Source of the DNA: Microbispora oryzae
GTDB taxonomy: Bacteria > Actinomycetota > Actinomycetes > Streptosporangiales > Streptosporangiaceae
Length of the DNA: 64,000 nt
Direction: 5' to 3'
Assembly: GCF_017896165.1 (NCBI RefSeq)
Contig: NZ_JAFCNB010000024.1
Location: 1-64,000 of the forward strand
Part shown: one piece after another, positions 15,854 through 24,557 of the stretch
Position numbering within the stretch: position 1 is the first letter of the stretch
Layout of the letters: the number at the start of each line of letters is the position of its first letter
Translations under genes and position numbers: made by a program
Notes under the pieces: generated by a model
What the model was told of the DNA's origin: nothing
Database searches by the model: none
Seen by the model: only the letters and a program-made list of their open reading frames with translations

Positions 15854-16990
15854 ATGCGCACCCCCGTCGTCCTCGTGGCAGGCCTGTACGGCGACGCCCG
15901 GGCGACCGTGGTCGATCGGCTGCTCCGCGCCCATCCCGGCGCCGTCGCGATCCACCACGATCTGACCGGCGTCGCAGGCAACCGGGTCGAGCGCGTCACC
16001 CGCGACGCCTCGGGTCTTCTGGACCGGACCGAGGTGCACCTGGCCCATAGCTGTGTCACCTGCACGATCCGCGAGGACCTGCTCCCACAGCTGGTCCGGC
16101 ACGCGCGGACGGCCTCGCTCCTGATCGTCGACCTGTGGGATTCGGTCGAACCCCGCCCTGTCGCCGAGGCGCTCGCGCATGAGGCGGCCGATCTACTGGC
16201 GCTGACCGGCGTGCTGACCGCCGTCGACGCCGAGCTCATGCCGGTGGACATCTGCCGCGGCGAGCGTCTGGCCGAGACCGGGCTGCTCACCGCCGCGGGC
16301 GACCGGCGCTATCTCGCCGAGGTGATGGCCCGCCAGGTGGAGTACGCCACGGGGCTGCTCCTCCTCGGCGACGACGAGGAGGACATGGAGCTGTCCGCCG
16401 CGGTGCTCGGCCATCTGGCCCCGCACACCCAGGTCTTCTCCACGTCGCTGCCCGAGGTGACCGGCCTTCCGCTCTGCGTCCACGAGCTGGGTGAACGGGT
16501 GGATCCGGCGACCGCCCAGTTGCCCGGGGACGCGCAGACCGGCGAGATCACCACCGTCGTCTGGCGGCGGCTGCGCCCGTTGCACCCCGGACGCCTGTTC
16601 GACGCGGTCGACGAGCTGGTGACCGGCTCCGTCCGCTCCCGGGGCCGGTTCTGGCTGGCCAACCGGCACGAGCGGATGCTCGCCTGGGACGCCGTGGCCG
16701 GCGTCGTCTCCGTCGAGGACGTGGGTCCCTGGCTGGCCGCGATGCCCGACGCCGCCTGGGACCTGGCCTCACCGGCCCGGCGTGCCGCCGCCGCCCTGGA
16801 CTGGAACCCGGTCACCGGAGACCGGATCCAGCACCTCGTTTTCACCGGGCCCGACCTCGACCGCGAACGCATCCACACACTGCTCGACTCCTGCCTGCTC
16901 ACCAGGCGAGACGCCCTTCCCGGCGCCGCAGAGTGGGCGGCCTACTCCGACCCGTTCGCCGACTTCATCGACATGAAGGAGACCGCGTGA
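15854..16990 (+). CDS. CobW/COG0523-family protein, putative zinc chaperone with degenerate P-loop
   Basis: 378 residues. ATG 15854 has GGAGG at 15845-15849; an in-frame ATG at 15812 lies inside the operator and is rejected. COG0523 features are the metal-site segment CVTCTIREDLLPQL (about residues 66-79) and a C-terminal CobW_C domain. Standard family members carry GxxGxGKT near the N-terminus; here the position reads AGLYGDARATV, so the lysine and threonine of Walker A are missing and GTP hydrolysis is doubtful. The usual CxCC is CxxC. Gene context (Zur-type box, divergent C-minus ribosomal proteins) points to zinc allocation. The stop overlaps an S18 remnant. Confidence 0.85.
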   Translation: MRTPVVLVAGLYGDARATVVDRLLRAHPGAVAIHHDLTGVAGNRVERVTRDASGLLDRTEVHLAHSCVTCTIREDLLPQLVRHARTASLLIVDLWDSVEPRPVAEALAHEAADLLALTGVLTAVDAELMPVDICRGERLAETGLLTAAGDRRYLAEVMARQVEYATGLLLLGDDEEDMELSAAVLGHLAPHTQVFSTSLPEVTGLPLCVHELGERVDPATAQLPGDAQTGEITTVVWRRLRPLHPGRLFDAVDELVTGSVRSRGRFWLANRHERMLAWDAVAGVVSVEDVGPWLAAMPDAAWDLASPARRAAAALDWNPVTGDRIQHLVFTGPDLDRERIHTLLDSCLLTRRDALPGAAEWAAYSDPFADFIDMKETA

Positions 16991-17184
16991 TGCCCCGCCG
17001 TACTGTCCGGAAGAAGAGCAACCCCCTGCTCGGGTTCGGCTACATCGACTACAAGGACGAACGGTCGTCCGGTCAGCCGTTCCCGCGGCGGGTCGTTCTC
17101 CGGGTGGGGACGGCGCCGAGGGGATCCTCCGGCCAGGGATGCCGCGGATATCGGCCGCGCAGCTCGGCCCGCACGGCCCGGTAG
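16987..17184 (+). pseudogene. rpsR: Truncated ribosomal protein S18 (C-minus paralogue) remnant
   Basis: GTG 16987 and ATG 16990 overlap the CobW stop, as expected for an operon partner. The first residues, MPRRTVRKKSNPLLGFGYIDYKD, match the N-terminus of cysteine-free S18 up to the conserved DYKD. After about base 17058 the frame reads unrelated residues and runs antisense into the intact 3' end of hrpB. The 50 or so remaining S18 residues, including the RRVTG and NAREMALLPY segments, are absent. A deletion joining this locus to hrpB most likely removed them. Confidence 0.75.
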
Positions 17185-19514
17185 CCGTCCCGCCAGAACG
17201 ACGCCAGGTCGGCGGTGACGGCGGCGGGCCTGCCAGCGGGCGACAGCAGGTGGACCACCAGGGGAACTCCCGCGACGCGGGGAGCGGCGTCCCAGCCGAA
17301 GAGCTCCTGCAATTTGGCGGCCAGCACCGGCTGGTCACCCGAGTAGTCCACCCGGATCCGCGACCCACTGGGGACGGTGATCCGCTCGGGCGCGACCTCG
17401 TCCAGCCTGAGCCGCCACGGCAGCAGGGTCGTGAGCGCCGAGGCCATGTCCACCCGCTCCAGGTCGGCGCGGCGGCGCAGACGCGGCAGGTCGAGCCAGG
17501 TCTCCGCGGTGCCGATGAGCGCGTCGTCGGACACGTCCGGCCACGGCTCGCCCAGGACCCGGTGGCAGAACGCCATGCGCTGGCGCACGGACACCGCCTC
17601 CGGGGTCCAGCGGAACAGCGAGAGCCCCTCCCGGCGCAGGCCGGTCAGGACGGCCGTGCTGACGTCCGCGCCGGGGAGCGGAGCGGAGGCCAGCTCCACG
17701 GCGCCCAGGCGTTCGACGCGCCTGGCGACGACGTCGCCATCCCAGGAGATCTCGTCTTCCACGTCGTGGAACGGCCCGGCCGCCGCCAGCGCGACGTCCT
17801 GGTCGATGACGGCGGCCTGGCGGATACGCGCCGAAGCGGCCCCGGCCGGACGGTCGGCCACGGCGATCGCCAGCCACTCCGCCGAGGCCAGGCGGGAATC
17901 GGCGGGCAGGGTCGCGGCCGTTCCCGAGACCATCAGATAGCCGCCGCCGCGGCGGCGCGCCACACGCTCGGGGTAGGCGAGCGCCACGACCGTACCGGCC
18001 ACGGCGTCGTCGCCCCCGCCGCCCAGCCCACGTTCAAGGGGGTCCGCGTGATCGCGTACGGCCTGCGCCAGGCGGCGCGTCTCACGCCGCCAGTCGCGCC
18101 ATCCGTTCCGCCGCGCCTCGCGCCACACCGACACCAGGTCGTCGGACGCGTGCCGGGGGAGTTCCCCTGAGAGCAGCGCCACCACCTCGGCGGCCTCGGC
18201 CGGGCCGTCGAGCAGCGCACGGGCCAGCCGGGGATGGACTCCCATCGCGGCCATCCGGCGTCCGCGATCGGTGACCCGTCCGTTCTCCAGTGCCCCGAGC
18301 GCGTGCAGCGTGCGACCGGCGGCGGCCATCGCGGCCGCGGGCGGCGGATCGAGCAGCGCGAGGGCCGAGGCGTCCGGCGTGCCCCAGCAGGCGGCCTGGA
18401 GCGCGAACGCCGTGAGGTCGGCCAGTGCGATCTCCGGCTGGGCGTGGTCGGGCAGCCGTCCGTCTTCCGCCTCCGACCAGCACCGGTAGACGACGCCGGG
18501 GGCCTCACGTCCCGCGCGCCCCGCCCGCTGACGCGCCGACGCCTTGGACACCCGTACGGTGGTGAGCGAGCCGAGCCCCCTGCCATGATCGGTGCGCGGC
18601 TCCCGTGCCAGGCCCGCGTCGATCACCACCCGGACCCCCGGAACCGTCAGGCTCGACTCGGCCACCGAGGTCGCGAGGATCACCCGTCTGCGCGTGCCGG
18701 GCGACAACACCTCGTCGAGCCGTTCGGCCCGGCCGTGGGCCTGCAACAGGTCGATCTCCGGCAGGCCGGCCAGCGCCGCCGCCACCCTGCCGATCTCGCC
18801 GGCCCCCGGCAGGAAGCACAGGATGTCACCGGTGCGTTCCGCCAGCGCGCGGCGCACGACGCCTCCGACGTGGGTGAGCAGGGCGGGGTCGACGCGCAGG
18901 CCGTGCGGCGGGGCGACCGGCCGGGCGGGCGGCGCCCAGACCACCTCCACGGGATGCGTCGAACCGGACGCGTGCACCACGGGCGCGCCGCCCAGCAGCC
19001 GCGACCACGGCGCGGCGTCGGCGGTGGCCGAGGCCGCGACGAGCCGGAGATCGGGCCGCAGAGTCTCGCGGACGTCGAGCAGGAAGGCCAGGGTGGTGTC
19101 GGCGTCCAGGTGCCGCTCGTGGCACTCGTCGATCAGGATGGTGTCGATTCCGTCCAGCTCGGGGTCGTCCAGCAGCCGCTGGAGGAGCACACCGGTGGTC
19201 ACGACCTGGACGTGCCGTCCCGGCCGATGCTCGCCGCGAACGCTGAAGCCCACCTCCGCGCCGACCTCGGACCCGAGCAGCCACGCCATGCGCCGGGCCG
19301 CCGCACGGGCCGCGATCCGCCGGGGCTCGGCCACGATCACCCGCCGCGGCGATCCGCCTGAGTCGAGGCCCGCCAGAGCGAGCGGGACGAGGGTCGTCTT
19401 GCCCGTGCCCGGCGGCGCGGTGAGCACGGCCGTACCGGCCTTCTCCAGAACCGCGCGCAGCTCGGGCACGACATCGCGGATCGGCAGATCACCGGCCCGC
19501 GCGTCCAGGATCAC
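17073..19514 (-). CDS. hrpB: ATP-dependent RNA helicase HrpB
   Basis: 813 residues from the GTG whose complement ends at 19514 (GGGAA upstream). Motif I is TAPPGTGKT, the DEAH-type box is ILIDECHERHLD, motif III is SATA in the following strand, and helicase-C motifs are ATSVAESSLTVPGV and RQRAGRAGRE. The C-terminus RYPRHPWPEDPLGAVPTRR is diagnostic of HrpB. The usual length is about 820, so it is complete. The role in RNA metabolism is not essential in studied bacteria. The frame stays open 48 codons upstream of the chosen start, but those residues have no family similarity that I can see. Confidence 0.93.
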   Translation of the reverse strand: MILDARAGDLPIRDVVPELRAVLEKAGTAVLTAPPGTGKTTLVPLALAGLDSGGSPRRVIVAEPRRIAARAAARRMAWLLGSEVGAEVGFSVRGEHRPGRHVQVVTTGVLLQRLLDDPELDGIDTILIDECHERHLDADTTLAFLLDVRETLRPDLRLVAASATADAAPWSRLLGGAPVVHASGSTHPVEVVWAPPARPVAPPHGLRVDPALLTHVGGVVRRALAERTGDILCFLPGAGEIGRVAAALAGLPEIDLLQAHGRAERLDEVLSPGTRRRVILATSVAESSLTVPGVRVVIDAGLAREPRTDHGRGLGSLTTVRVSKASARQRAGRAGREAPGVVYRCWSEAEDGRLPDHAQPEIALADLTAFALQAACWGTPDASALALLDPPPAAAMAAAGRTLHALGALENGRVTDRGRRMAAMGVHPRLARALLDGPAEAAEVVALLSGELPRHASDDLVSVWREARRNGWRDWRRETRRLAQAVRDHADPLERGLGGGGDDAVAGTVVALAYPERVARRRGGGYLMVSGTAATLPADSRLASAEWLAIAVADRPAGAASARIRQAAVIDQDVALAAAGPFHDVEDEISWDGDVVARRVERLGAVELASAPLPGADVSTAVLTGLRREGLSLFRWTPEAVSVRQRMAFCHRVLGEPWPDVSDDALIGTAETWLDLPRLRRRADLERVDMASALTTLLPWRLRLDEVAPERITVPSGSRIRVDYSGDQPVLAAKLQELFGWDAAPRVAGVPLVVHLLSPAGRPAAVTADLASFWRDGYRAVRAELRGRYPRHPWPEDPLGAVPTRRTTRRGNG

Positions 19515-19709
19515 GAGGGGTTCCCGCGCTCGGGCGCACGGGCGGCTGTGCGTACGGCGTCCACCGTACGAACGGTATCGGCCGGCCGGCTCCTCCACCC
19601 GACGGGCCCGCCCAACCCCGGCACTTTCGAGCGGCTCTGCACGCGGCATCTTGGGCACGGCCCCGCCTGCGGTCTGTTCTGAGGGATCTCGGTCGCCGGC
19701 GAAAGCTGT

Positions 19710-19737
19710 TTGACAGCATTCCTGGGCTGGCTACGAT
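19710..19737 (+). promoter_or_regulatory. Strong consensus-like promoter with no clear gene
   Basis: TTGACA (19710-19715), 16-bp spacer, TACGAT (19732-19737). Transcription would start about 19743-19745, where a GTG opens a 93-codon frame (19743-20024) with no recognisable product. Confidence 0.5.
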
Positions 19738-19742
19738 AGGTA

Positions 19743-20024
19743 GTGTATTGCTCACTCGGAGTCATTAAGGGGAGCCGGGTTAACCTCCGCAGGTGGTGGC
19801 CCGGCTTTCGCGTGCCAACCGATTCATATGGACTCGCAACCGACGTAGGTAAGCGCTGTCCCCAGTCCCAAAGTGGCAGGGTCCTCGTTGATGGCCAGCG
19901 TCTTGGCCGTACTGCTGACGACCACATCTGCTACCCAAAGCAGGGGTTCCTTGGCGAAGGCTGCCTGGCTGTACTCGAAGCGTGGGGCACGGCCTGCCAG
20001 TCCTCCAAGAACCTTGCGATCTGA
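19743..20024 (+). CDS. Doubtful leaderless ORF of unknown function
   Basis: 93 codons starting exactly at the predicted transcription start of the promoter at 19710-19737. Composition is odd (many Ser, Gly and Cys; low GC3) and no domain is recognised. It may instead be a non-coding transcript or a relic. Confidence 0.2.
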   Translation: MYCSLGVIKGSRVNLRRWWPGFRVPTDSYGLATDVGKRCPQSQSGRVLVDGQRLGRTADDHICYPKQGFLGEGCLAVLEAWGTACQSSKNLAI

Positions 20025-20054
20025 CAAGATCGATTCGCGCGTGGGTTGTCCCAC
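19824..20054 (-). pseudogene. Possible fragment of an unrecognised gene
   Basis: 76 codons from a GTG that follows a TGA directly. The stretch around EPLLWVADVVVSS and ALTYVGC looks like a real hydrophobic core, but no start region or ribosome site is evident. Codon use is less GC-biased than that of neighbours. Confidence 0.2.
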
Positions 20055-20331
20055 GTGTCACGTGGAGTGAGTTGCCGGGTACGGAGGCGACCCTGTTTAC
20101 TGTTCGTCACTGCACCACCCGTTTCGGTGGGTGGCCCGGGGCCCCGTCCAGTGGACGGGGACCTATGTTTGTTCACCATCGCGCCGGCGTCTGATCTTTC
20201 CCCGGTAATCCTCAAGCAGATCGGGTAGTCGGCACCTGCTCAACGTCCCCCGGTTGCTCTGTCTGAGGAACGTGGGGAGTTTGACTCGTCGAACGAGCGT
20301 GCGAGCACGGCGTACGCGTAGGCGCCGGAAT

Positions 20332-20910
20332 TTACGACCGGTGCTCCAGTGCGTCGCGGGCCGCCATCAGGGCGAAACCGAGAAGGTTGAGACCCTGCCA
20401 GGTCGCGGGGGTGGCGGCGCGCTCGTCGCCCGCGGTCAGGCCGATGCCCCAGATCCGGTCGTACGGGCTGGCCTCGACCAGGACCCGCTTCCCCGTCGCG
20501 AGCAGATAGCGCCGCAGTTCGGCGTTCTGGCCGAACTTCGCGATGTTGCCGCGCACCACGATGTCGAATCGGCGGGCGTTCCAGGCTTGCTCGTCGAAGT
20601 CGCGTACGGCCCGGCCGAGCTTCTTGGCCTCACCCGGGTGATCGGCGGCCAGAATCTGTTCCGCGGTCCGGGCGTCACCGAACAGCCACGCCTTGTGCGC
20701 CATCATGTAGTGCTCGGCGGAGGCGAAGGTGTGGCCGTCCTCGGTGAAGGCGACCGGCCACCACTGCGACAGGCAGCCCGGCCCGGCGCCGCCGTCGCGC
20801 GCGGGCCGATGCCCCCAGAAGTACAGGTAGCGGAGGGTACGGCCGGACCGCTCCGCGGCGACCGCCTCCTCCACACTGCGCGGAAGGAAGATCTGCTCGG
20901 ACACGCCCAC
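20332..20910 (-). CDS. NADAR-family N-glycosidase-like protein
   Basis: 192 residues. Diagnostic segments are LSQWWPVAFTEDGHTFASAEHYMM (first part), AWLFGDARTAEQIL, GRAVRDFDEQAWNARRFDIVVRGN and LVEASPYDRIWGIGL, all typical of NADAR domains (YbiA-like). Some YbiA-like members hydrolyse riboflavin-pathway intermediates, and others reverse ADP-ribosylation of guanine in DNA. No DarT-like toxin or riboflavin gene lies next to it, so the specific role is open. The start is GTG, with a second GTG two codons in. It is 35 bp after the sigma gene on the same strand. Confidence 0.9.
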   Translation of the reverse strand: MGVSEQIFLPRSVEEAVAAERSGRTLRYLYFWGHRPARDGGAGPGCLSQWWPVAFTEDGHTFASAEHYMMAHKAWLFGDARTAEQILAADHPGEAKKLGRAVRDFDEQAWNARRFDIVVRGNIAKFGQNAELRRYLLATGKRVLVEASPYDRIWGIGLTAGDERAATPATWQGLNLLGFALMAARDALEHRS

Positions 20911-20945
20911 ACCGTGCCACAGGCGGCCGGGTTCGCGCCATCGAC

Positions 20946-21656
20946 TTATGCGCTCTGTGCGCGGCGCCGGTCCGCGCCTGCGGCGAGCAGGTCTTCCAGT
21001 TCGGCGAGGTCACCGGTCTGCGCGGCGGCGAGGAACGTCTGTACGAGGCGCCGGTGCACGGTGGCGCTCACCGGGCGGCGCCGTTCGGCGGCGAGGCCGA
21101 CGCGGGCGCGACGCACGAGCTGCCGCGCGTGGTCTTCGCCCAGGTGGAGGATCTCGGAGATGCGGCGGTAGGGGTAGTCGAAGGCTGTGCGCAGGAGATA
21201 GACGGCCCGTTCGGCGGGAGTCAGTCTCTCCAGCAGCAGCCGGATCGCGGTGCCGACCTCCTCGTGTCGTTCGGCCGCGGTCTCAGGGGTGACGGAACGG
21301 TCTTCCTGGTCCGGCAGGCGGGGGCCCGCGATGGTCTCGTGGCGACTGCGGGCGGACTGGGCGACGTTGATGGCGAGCCGGGTGGCGGTCAACGCCAGAA
21401 ACGCGGGCGGATTGACGACGACCGAGCGGTCGGCCCGAGCCCATCGCAGCCAGGTCTCCTGCACCACGTCCTCGGCCTCGCCCGTGTCCCGCAGAACGCG
21501 CTGAGCGATCGCGAACAGCCGGGGGGCGGCGCTGACGAACGCCGAAGTGGCTTCGTCCCGATTTCCGATCGACCGCCGATCGGCCCGCTCCGCGGGGTCC
21601 CGGTACGGCTCCAGCAGGTTCATGGTCACGTTCTCGGCTCCGTTCGCACCCGGCAT
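20946..21656 (-). CDS. ECF sigma factor, SigJ/ECF41-like, with truncated C-terminal domain
   Basis: 236 residues (225 if the ATG at 21623 is used). Region 2: SAAPRLFAIAQRVLRDTGEAEDVVQETWLRWA; region 4: LLERLTPAERAVYLLRTAFDYPYRRISEIL, followed by HARQLVRRARVGL. The closest known architecture is SigJ-like ECF, normally about 290 residues with a SnoaL-like C-terminal domain. Here only its first helix (VQTFLAAAQTGDLAELEDLLAA) remains before a short unrelated tail. In that family the domain controls sigma activity. A divergent SDR gene starts 223 bp away, typical of ECF41 targets. Confidence 0.85.
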   Translation of the reverse strand: MPGANGAENVTMNLLEPYRDPAERADRRSIGNRDEATSAFVSAAPRLFAIAQRVLRDTGEAEDVVQETWLRWARADRSVVVNPPAFLALTATRLAINVAQSARSRHETIAGPRLPDQEDRSVTPETAAERHEEVGTAIRLLLERLTPAERAVYLLRTAFDYPYRRISEILHLGEDHARQLVRRARVGLAAERRRPVSATVHRRLVQTFLAAAQTGDLAELEDLLAAGADRRRAQSA

Positions 21657-21878
21657 CCGCGTGATGCCACCGCGATCACGGTCGCTTTCCGGACCCCCGT
21701 GTCGCGCCCCGGGGGAAGCCTGGTCGATACCCTGGCCGTGGTCCCCTGGTCCCCTGGTCCCCCTGACCTGTCACGAACCGCGTGATCATCCGGTCTCGGC
21801 GGGAGAGCGGGCTCCTCGCTTTCGTACTCGACGGCGAGCAGGCGCGCGGAGTCGTGTCCGAGAGCCAGGAGGTGGGAA

Positions 21879-22613
21879 ATGAAGATCGCTGTCATCGGTG
21901 GGAGCGGCCTCATCGGATCCCGGGTGGTCGAGATCCTTGACGCGGGCGGGCATGAGGCGGTGCCGCACTCGAGATCCACCGGTCTCGACCTGCTCACCGG
22001 GCGAGGCCTGCCCGAGGCTCTGGCGGGCGCCGACACGGTCGTCAACCTGACGAAGCCGGCGGCCTTCGACGAAGCGTCGCCCGTCTTCTTCCGGAAGACC
22101 ATGGACAATCTGCTGATCGGCGCCGAGGCGGCCGGGGTGGGCCACGTGGTCATCCTGTCGATCGTGGGCGTCGACCTGGTGCCCGATCTGGCCTACTACC
22201 GCGCGAAGGTGCTGCAGGAGGACATCCTCAAGGCCGGTCCCGTGCCGTACTCGATCGTCAGGTCCACGCAGTTCTTCGAGTTCGTCGACACGGTGTTGTC
22301 CTGGACGTCCGACGAGCACACCGTCCGCCTGCCCGCCACCCTCGTACAACCCATCGCCGCGGACGACGTGGCCAGGGCCGTGGCCGACGTCAGCGTGGGC
22401 GCTCCGCTGCGCGGCACCCGGGACATCGCGGGACCCGAGGTCTTCGCGCTCGACGAACTGGGCAGGATTACCCTGGCCGCCCGCGGCGACCACCGCGTCG
22501 TCGTGACCGACGACGGCGCCGGCATGTACGCCGCCGCCTCGGGCCACGCCCTCGTCGCCAAGGACGGCGCCGTCGTCGCGCCGACCGGCTACCGCGAGTG
22601 GCTCGCGCGCTGA
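21879..22613 (+). CDS. NAD(P)-binding NmrA-like SDR oxidoreductase
   Basis: 244 residues with AGGAGG at 21867-21872. Rossmann motif VIGGSGLIGSRVV (GxxGxxG) at the N-terminus; it then follows the atypical-SDR pattern (VVNLTKPA, YYRAKVLQEDIL with YxxxK, SIVRSTQFFEF). It is very close to the protein at 36597-37334, less so to 24558-25310. It stands divergent to an ECF41-like sigma gene, a pairing in which the oxidoreductase promoter is the usual sigma target. Substrate unknown. Confidence 0.88.
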   Translation: MKIAVIGGSGLIGSRVVEILDAGGHEAVPHSRSTGLDLLTGRGLPEALAGADTVVNLTKPAAFDEASPVFFRKTMDNLLIGAEAAGVGHVVILSIVGVDLVPDLAYYRAKVLQEDILKAGPVPYSIVRSTQFFEFVDTVLSWTSDEHTVRLPATLVQPIAADDVARAVADVSVGAPLRGTRDIAGPEVFALDELGRITLAARGDHRVVVTDDGAGMYAAASGHALVAKDGAVVAPTGYREWLAR

Positions 22614-22712
22614 GGCGTCACGGCCGCTCGATCATCGGCTTGTCACGGATCAGGGGGCCACCCGGTCCAAGTGGGCGGCTGGATCCAACGTGGAGAAAAC
22701 GGAGAGTCCCAC

Positions 22713-23675
22713 ATGATGGAGCATGTCCTGGAACCGGAGGCGCAGCGGCTCGCCGACGCGACGTCCGCACCGCCCTTCGTGTATGAGCTGGACCCCGACG
22801 GCGCCCGGGCGGTGCTGGACGACCTGCAGGCCGCCCCGGTGGACAAGCCCGAGGTGGACGAGAAGTGGATCACGGTCTCGACGGGTGTCGGCGCGGTGCG
22901 GGTGCGCGTCGTCAAGCCCACGGGCGCCGACGGAACGCTGCCCGTCGTCCTGTACATGCACGGCGGCGGCTGGGTGCTCGGGAACGCCGGCACGCATGAC
23001 CGGCTGGTGCGCGAGCTGGCCGTCGGGGCGGGCGTCGCGGTCGCGTTCGTGGAGTACGACCGTTCGCCCGAGGCCCGCTATCCGGTGGCGATCGAGCAGG
23101 CGTACGCCACCGCTCAGTGGATCACGCAGCAGGGCGCGGTCGAAGGGCTGGACGCGACGCGGCTGGCGGTCGCGGGCGACTCGGTCGGCGGGAACATGAC
23201 CGCCGCGCTGACCATCCTCGCCAAGCGGCGCGGCGACGTGAACTTCGTGCACCAGTCGCTCTACTACCCGGTCACCGACGCGGGTCAGGACACGGGCAGC
23301 TACCGGGAGTTCGCCGAAGGGCCCTACCTGACCGCCAGGGCGATGGCCTGGTTCTGGGACGCGTACACCACCGACCCGGCCCAGCGCGCCGAGATCACCG
23401 CCTCACCCCTGCGCGCCGGCCTCGACGACCTGGCCGGCCTGCCGCCCGCCTTCGTCGTCGTCGACGAGAACGACGTGTTGCGTGACGAGGGCGAGGCGTA
23501 CGCCCGCAAGCTCACCGCGGCCGGCGTCCCGACCACCAGCGTCCGCTACAACGGCACGCTGCACGACTTCATGATGCTCAACCCGCTCCGCGACACCTGC
23601 GCCGCGCGAGCGGCGACCGCCCAGGCCATCGACGTTCTCAAGAACGCCCTGAACACCGGAAAGGCACACTCATGA
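22713..23675 (+). CDS. Alpha/beta hydrolase, hormone-sensitive-lipase type
   Basis: 320 residues. ATG 22713 has GGAGAG at 22701-22706. Oxyanion motif HGGGW, nucleophile elbow GDSVGG, acid Asp in VVDENDVLRDEGE and His in GTLHDFMML complete the catalytic triad of HSL-family esterases. It acts on short acyl esters in the cytoplasm; the natural substrate is unknown. It overlaps the next hydrolase by ATGA, so the two are coupled. Confidence 0.9.
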   Translation: MMEHVLEPEAQRLADATSAPPFVYELDPDGARAVLDDLQAAPVDKPEVDEKWITVSTGVGAVRVRVVKPTGADGTLPVVLYMHGGGWVLGNAGTHDRLVRELAVGAGVAVAFVEYDRSPEARYPVAIEQAYATAQWITQQGAVEGLDATRLAVAGDSVGGNMTAALTILAKRRGDVNFVHQSLYYPVTDAGQDTGSYREFAEGPYLTARAMAWFWDAYTTDPAQRAEITASPLRAGLDDLAGLPPAFVVVDENDVLRDEGEAYARKLTAAGVPTTSVRYNGTLHDFMMLNPLRDTCAARAATAQAIDVLKNALNTGKAHS

Positions 23676-24391
23676 GCGAGCAGCCCGTCATCGTCCTGGT
23701 CCACGGCGCCTTCGCCGAATCGGCAAGCTGGAACCGCGTCATCCAGCGTCTGCACGGCCACGGGCTGGCCGCCGTCGCGGCGGCCAACCCGCTGCGCGAC
23801 GTCGAGGGCGACGCCGCGTACGTGCGCGACGTGATCGCCGGTTTGAACCGCCCGGTCGTCCTGGTCGGCCACTCGTACGGCGGCATGGTCGTCACCCAGG
23901 CCGCGGCCGGCAACCCGGCCGTGCGCGCCCTCGTCTATGTCGGCGCCTTCGCCCCGGAGCACGGTGAGAACGCGTTCCAGCTGTCCGGAAAGTTCGAGGG
24001 CAGCACCCTGGCGAGCGCGCTGGTCGCCTACCCGGTCGCCTCGGGCGGCAATGAGTTCCGGATCGCGGAGGACAAGTTCCACCAGCAGTTCTGCGCCGAT
24101 CTGGACGCCGCGGAGGCGGCCCTGATGGCGGTGACCCAGCGTCCGGTCACCGAGCGGGCGCTGACCGACGCCCTCACAGCGGATGACCCCGGCTGGCGGG
24201 GCATTCCGTCCTGGTTCGTCCATGGTGAGCGGGACCTCAACATCCCGGCCGCGGCGCTGCGCTTCATGGCCGAACGGGCCGGTTCCCGCGGGACCACGGA
24301 GATCCCGGGCGCCTCGCACGCGCTCGCCGCGTCGCAGCCCGACGCCGTGGCGGCCGTCATCCGCGACGCCGCCGACCACGTCCGGAAATGA
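23672..24391 (+). CDS. Alpha/beta hydrolase (small esterase type)
   Basis: 239 residues. LVHGAFAESASW is the oxyanion segment, GHSYGG the nucleophile elbow, Asp in HGERDLNIPA and His in GASHALAASQPD the rest of the triad. It is similar to the many 240-residue actinobacterial hydrolases with an HGAF/GHSYGG pattern. No signal peptide. Translationally coupled to the previous gene (ATGA). Confidence 0.9.
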   Translation: MSEQPVIVLVHGAFAESASWNRVIQRLHGHGLAAVAAANPLRDVEGDAAYVRDVIAGLNRPVVLVGHSYGGMVVTQAAAGNPAVRALVYVGAFAPEHGENAFQLSGKFEGSTLASALVAYPVASGGNEFRIAEDKFHQQFCADLDAAEAALMAVTQRPVTERALTDALTADDPGWRGIPSWFVHGERDLNIPAAALRFMAERAGSRGTTEIPGASHALAASQPDAVAAVIRDAADHVRK

Positions 24392-24557
24392 CGGCGGAGG
24401 CCGCGAACGGCCGCCCCCCGGCCTGACGGCGTCCGACGGGGAACGTCAGGGACGGCAAAGGAATCACCGGCGGCTGTCACGACTCCGGCGGCCATCCGGT
24501 CTTAGCTGACGACCGGGTCGCACCGACGCGTCCCGGCGGAGAGGAAAGAGGTCTTTC

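Larger units (their letters stand above)
19515..20331. other. Anomalous 0.8-kb intergenic stretch, AT-richer than its surroundings
   Basis: No known gene. It holds a good promoter (19710-19737), several overlapping weak ORFs and a hairpin at 20142-20160 (8-bp stem, 3-nt loop). The most protein-like ORF is on the minus strand at 19824-20054 (76 codons, containing EPLLWVADVV). A stop codon lies just before its start, so it may be the end of a decayed gene. I do not recognise it. Confidence 0.5.

Noticed and set aside
20142-20160. Hairpin as evidence for a riboswitch in the 19.7-20.3 kb stretch
   Set aside because: Only a short 8-bp stem, no known riboswitch core and no downstream gene on the same strand.
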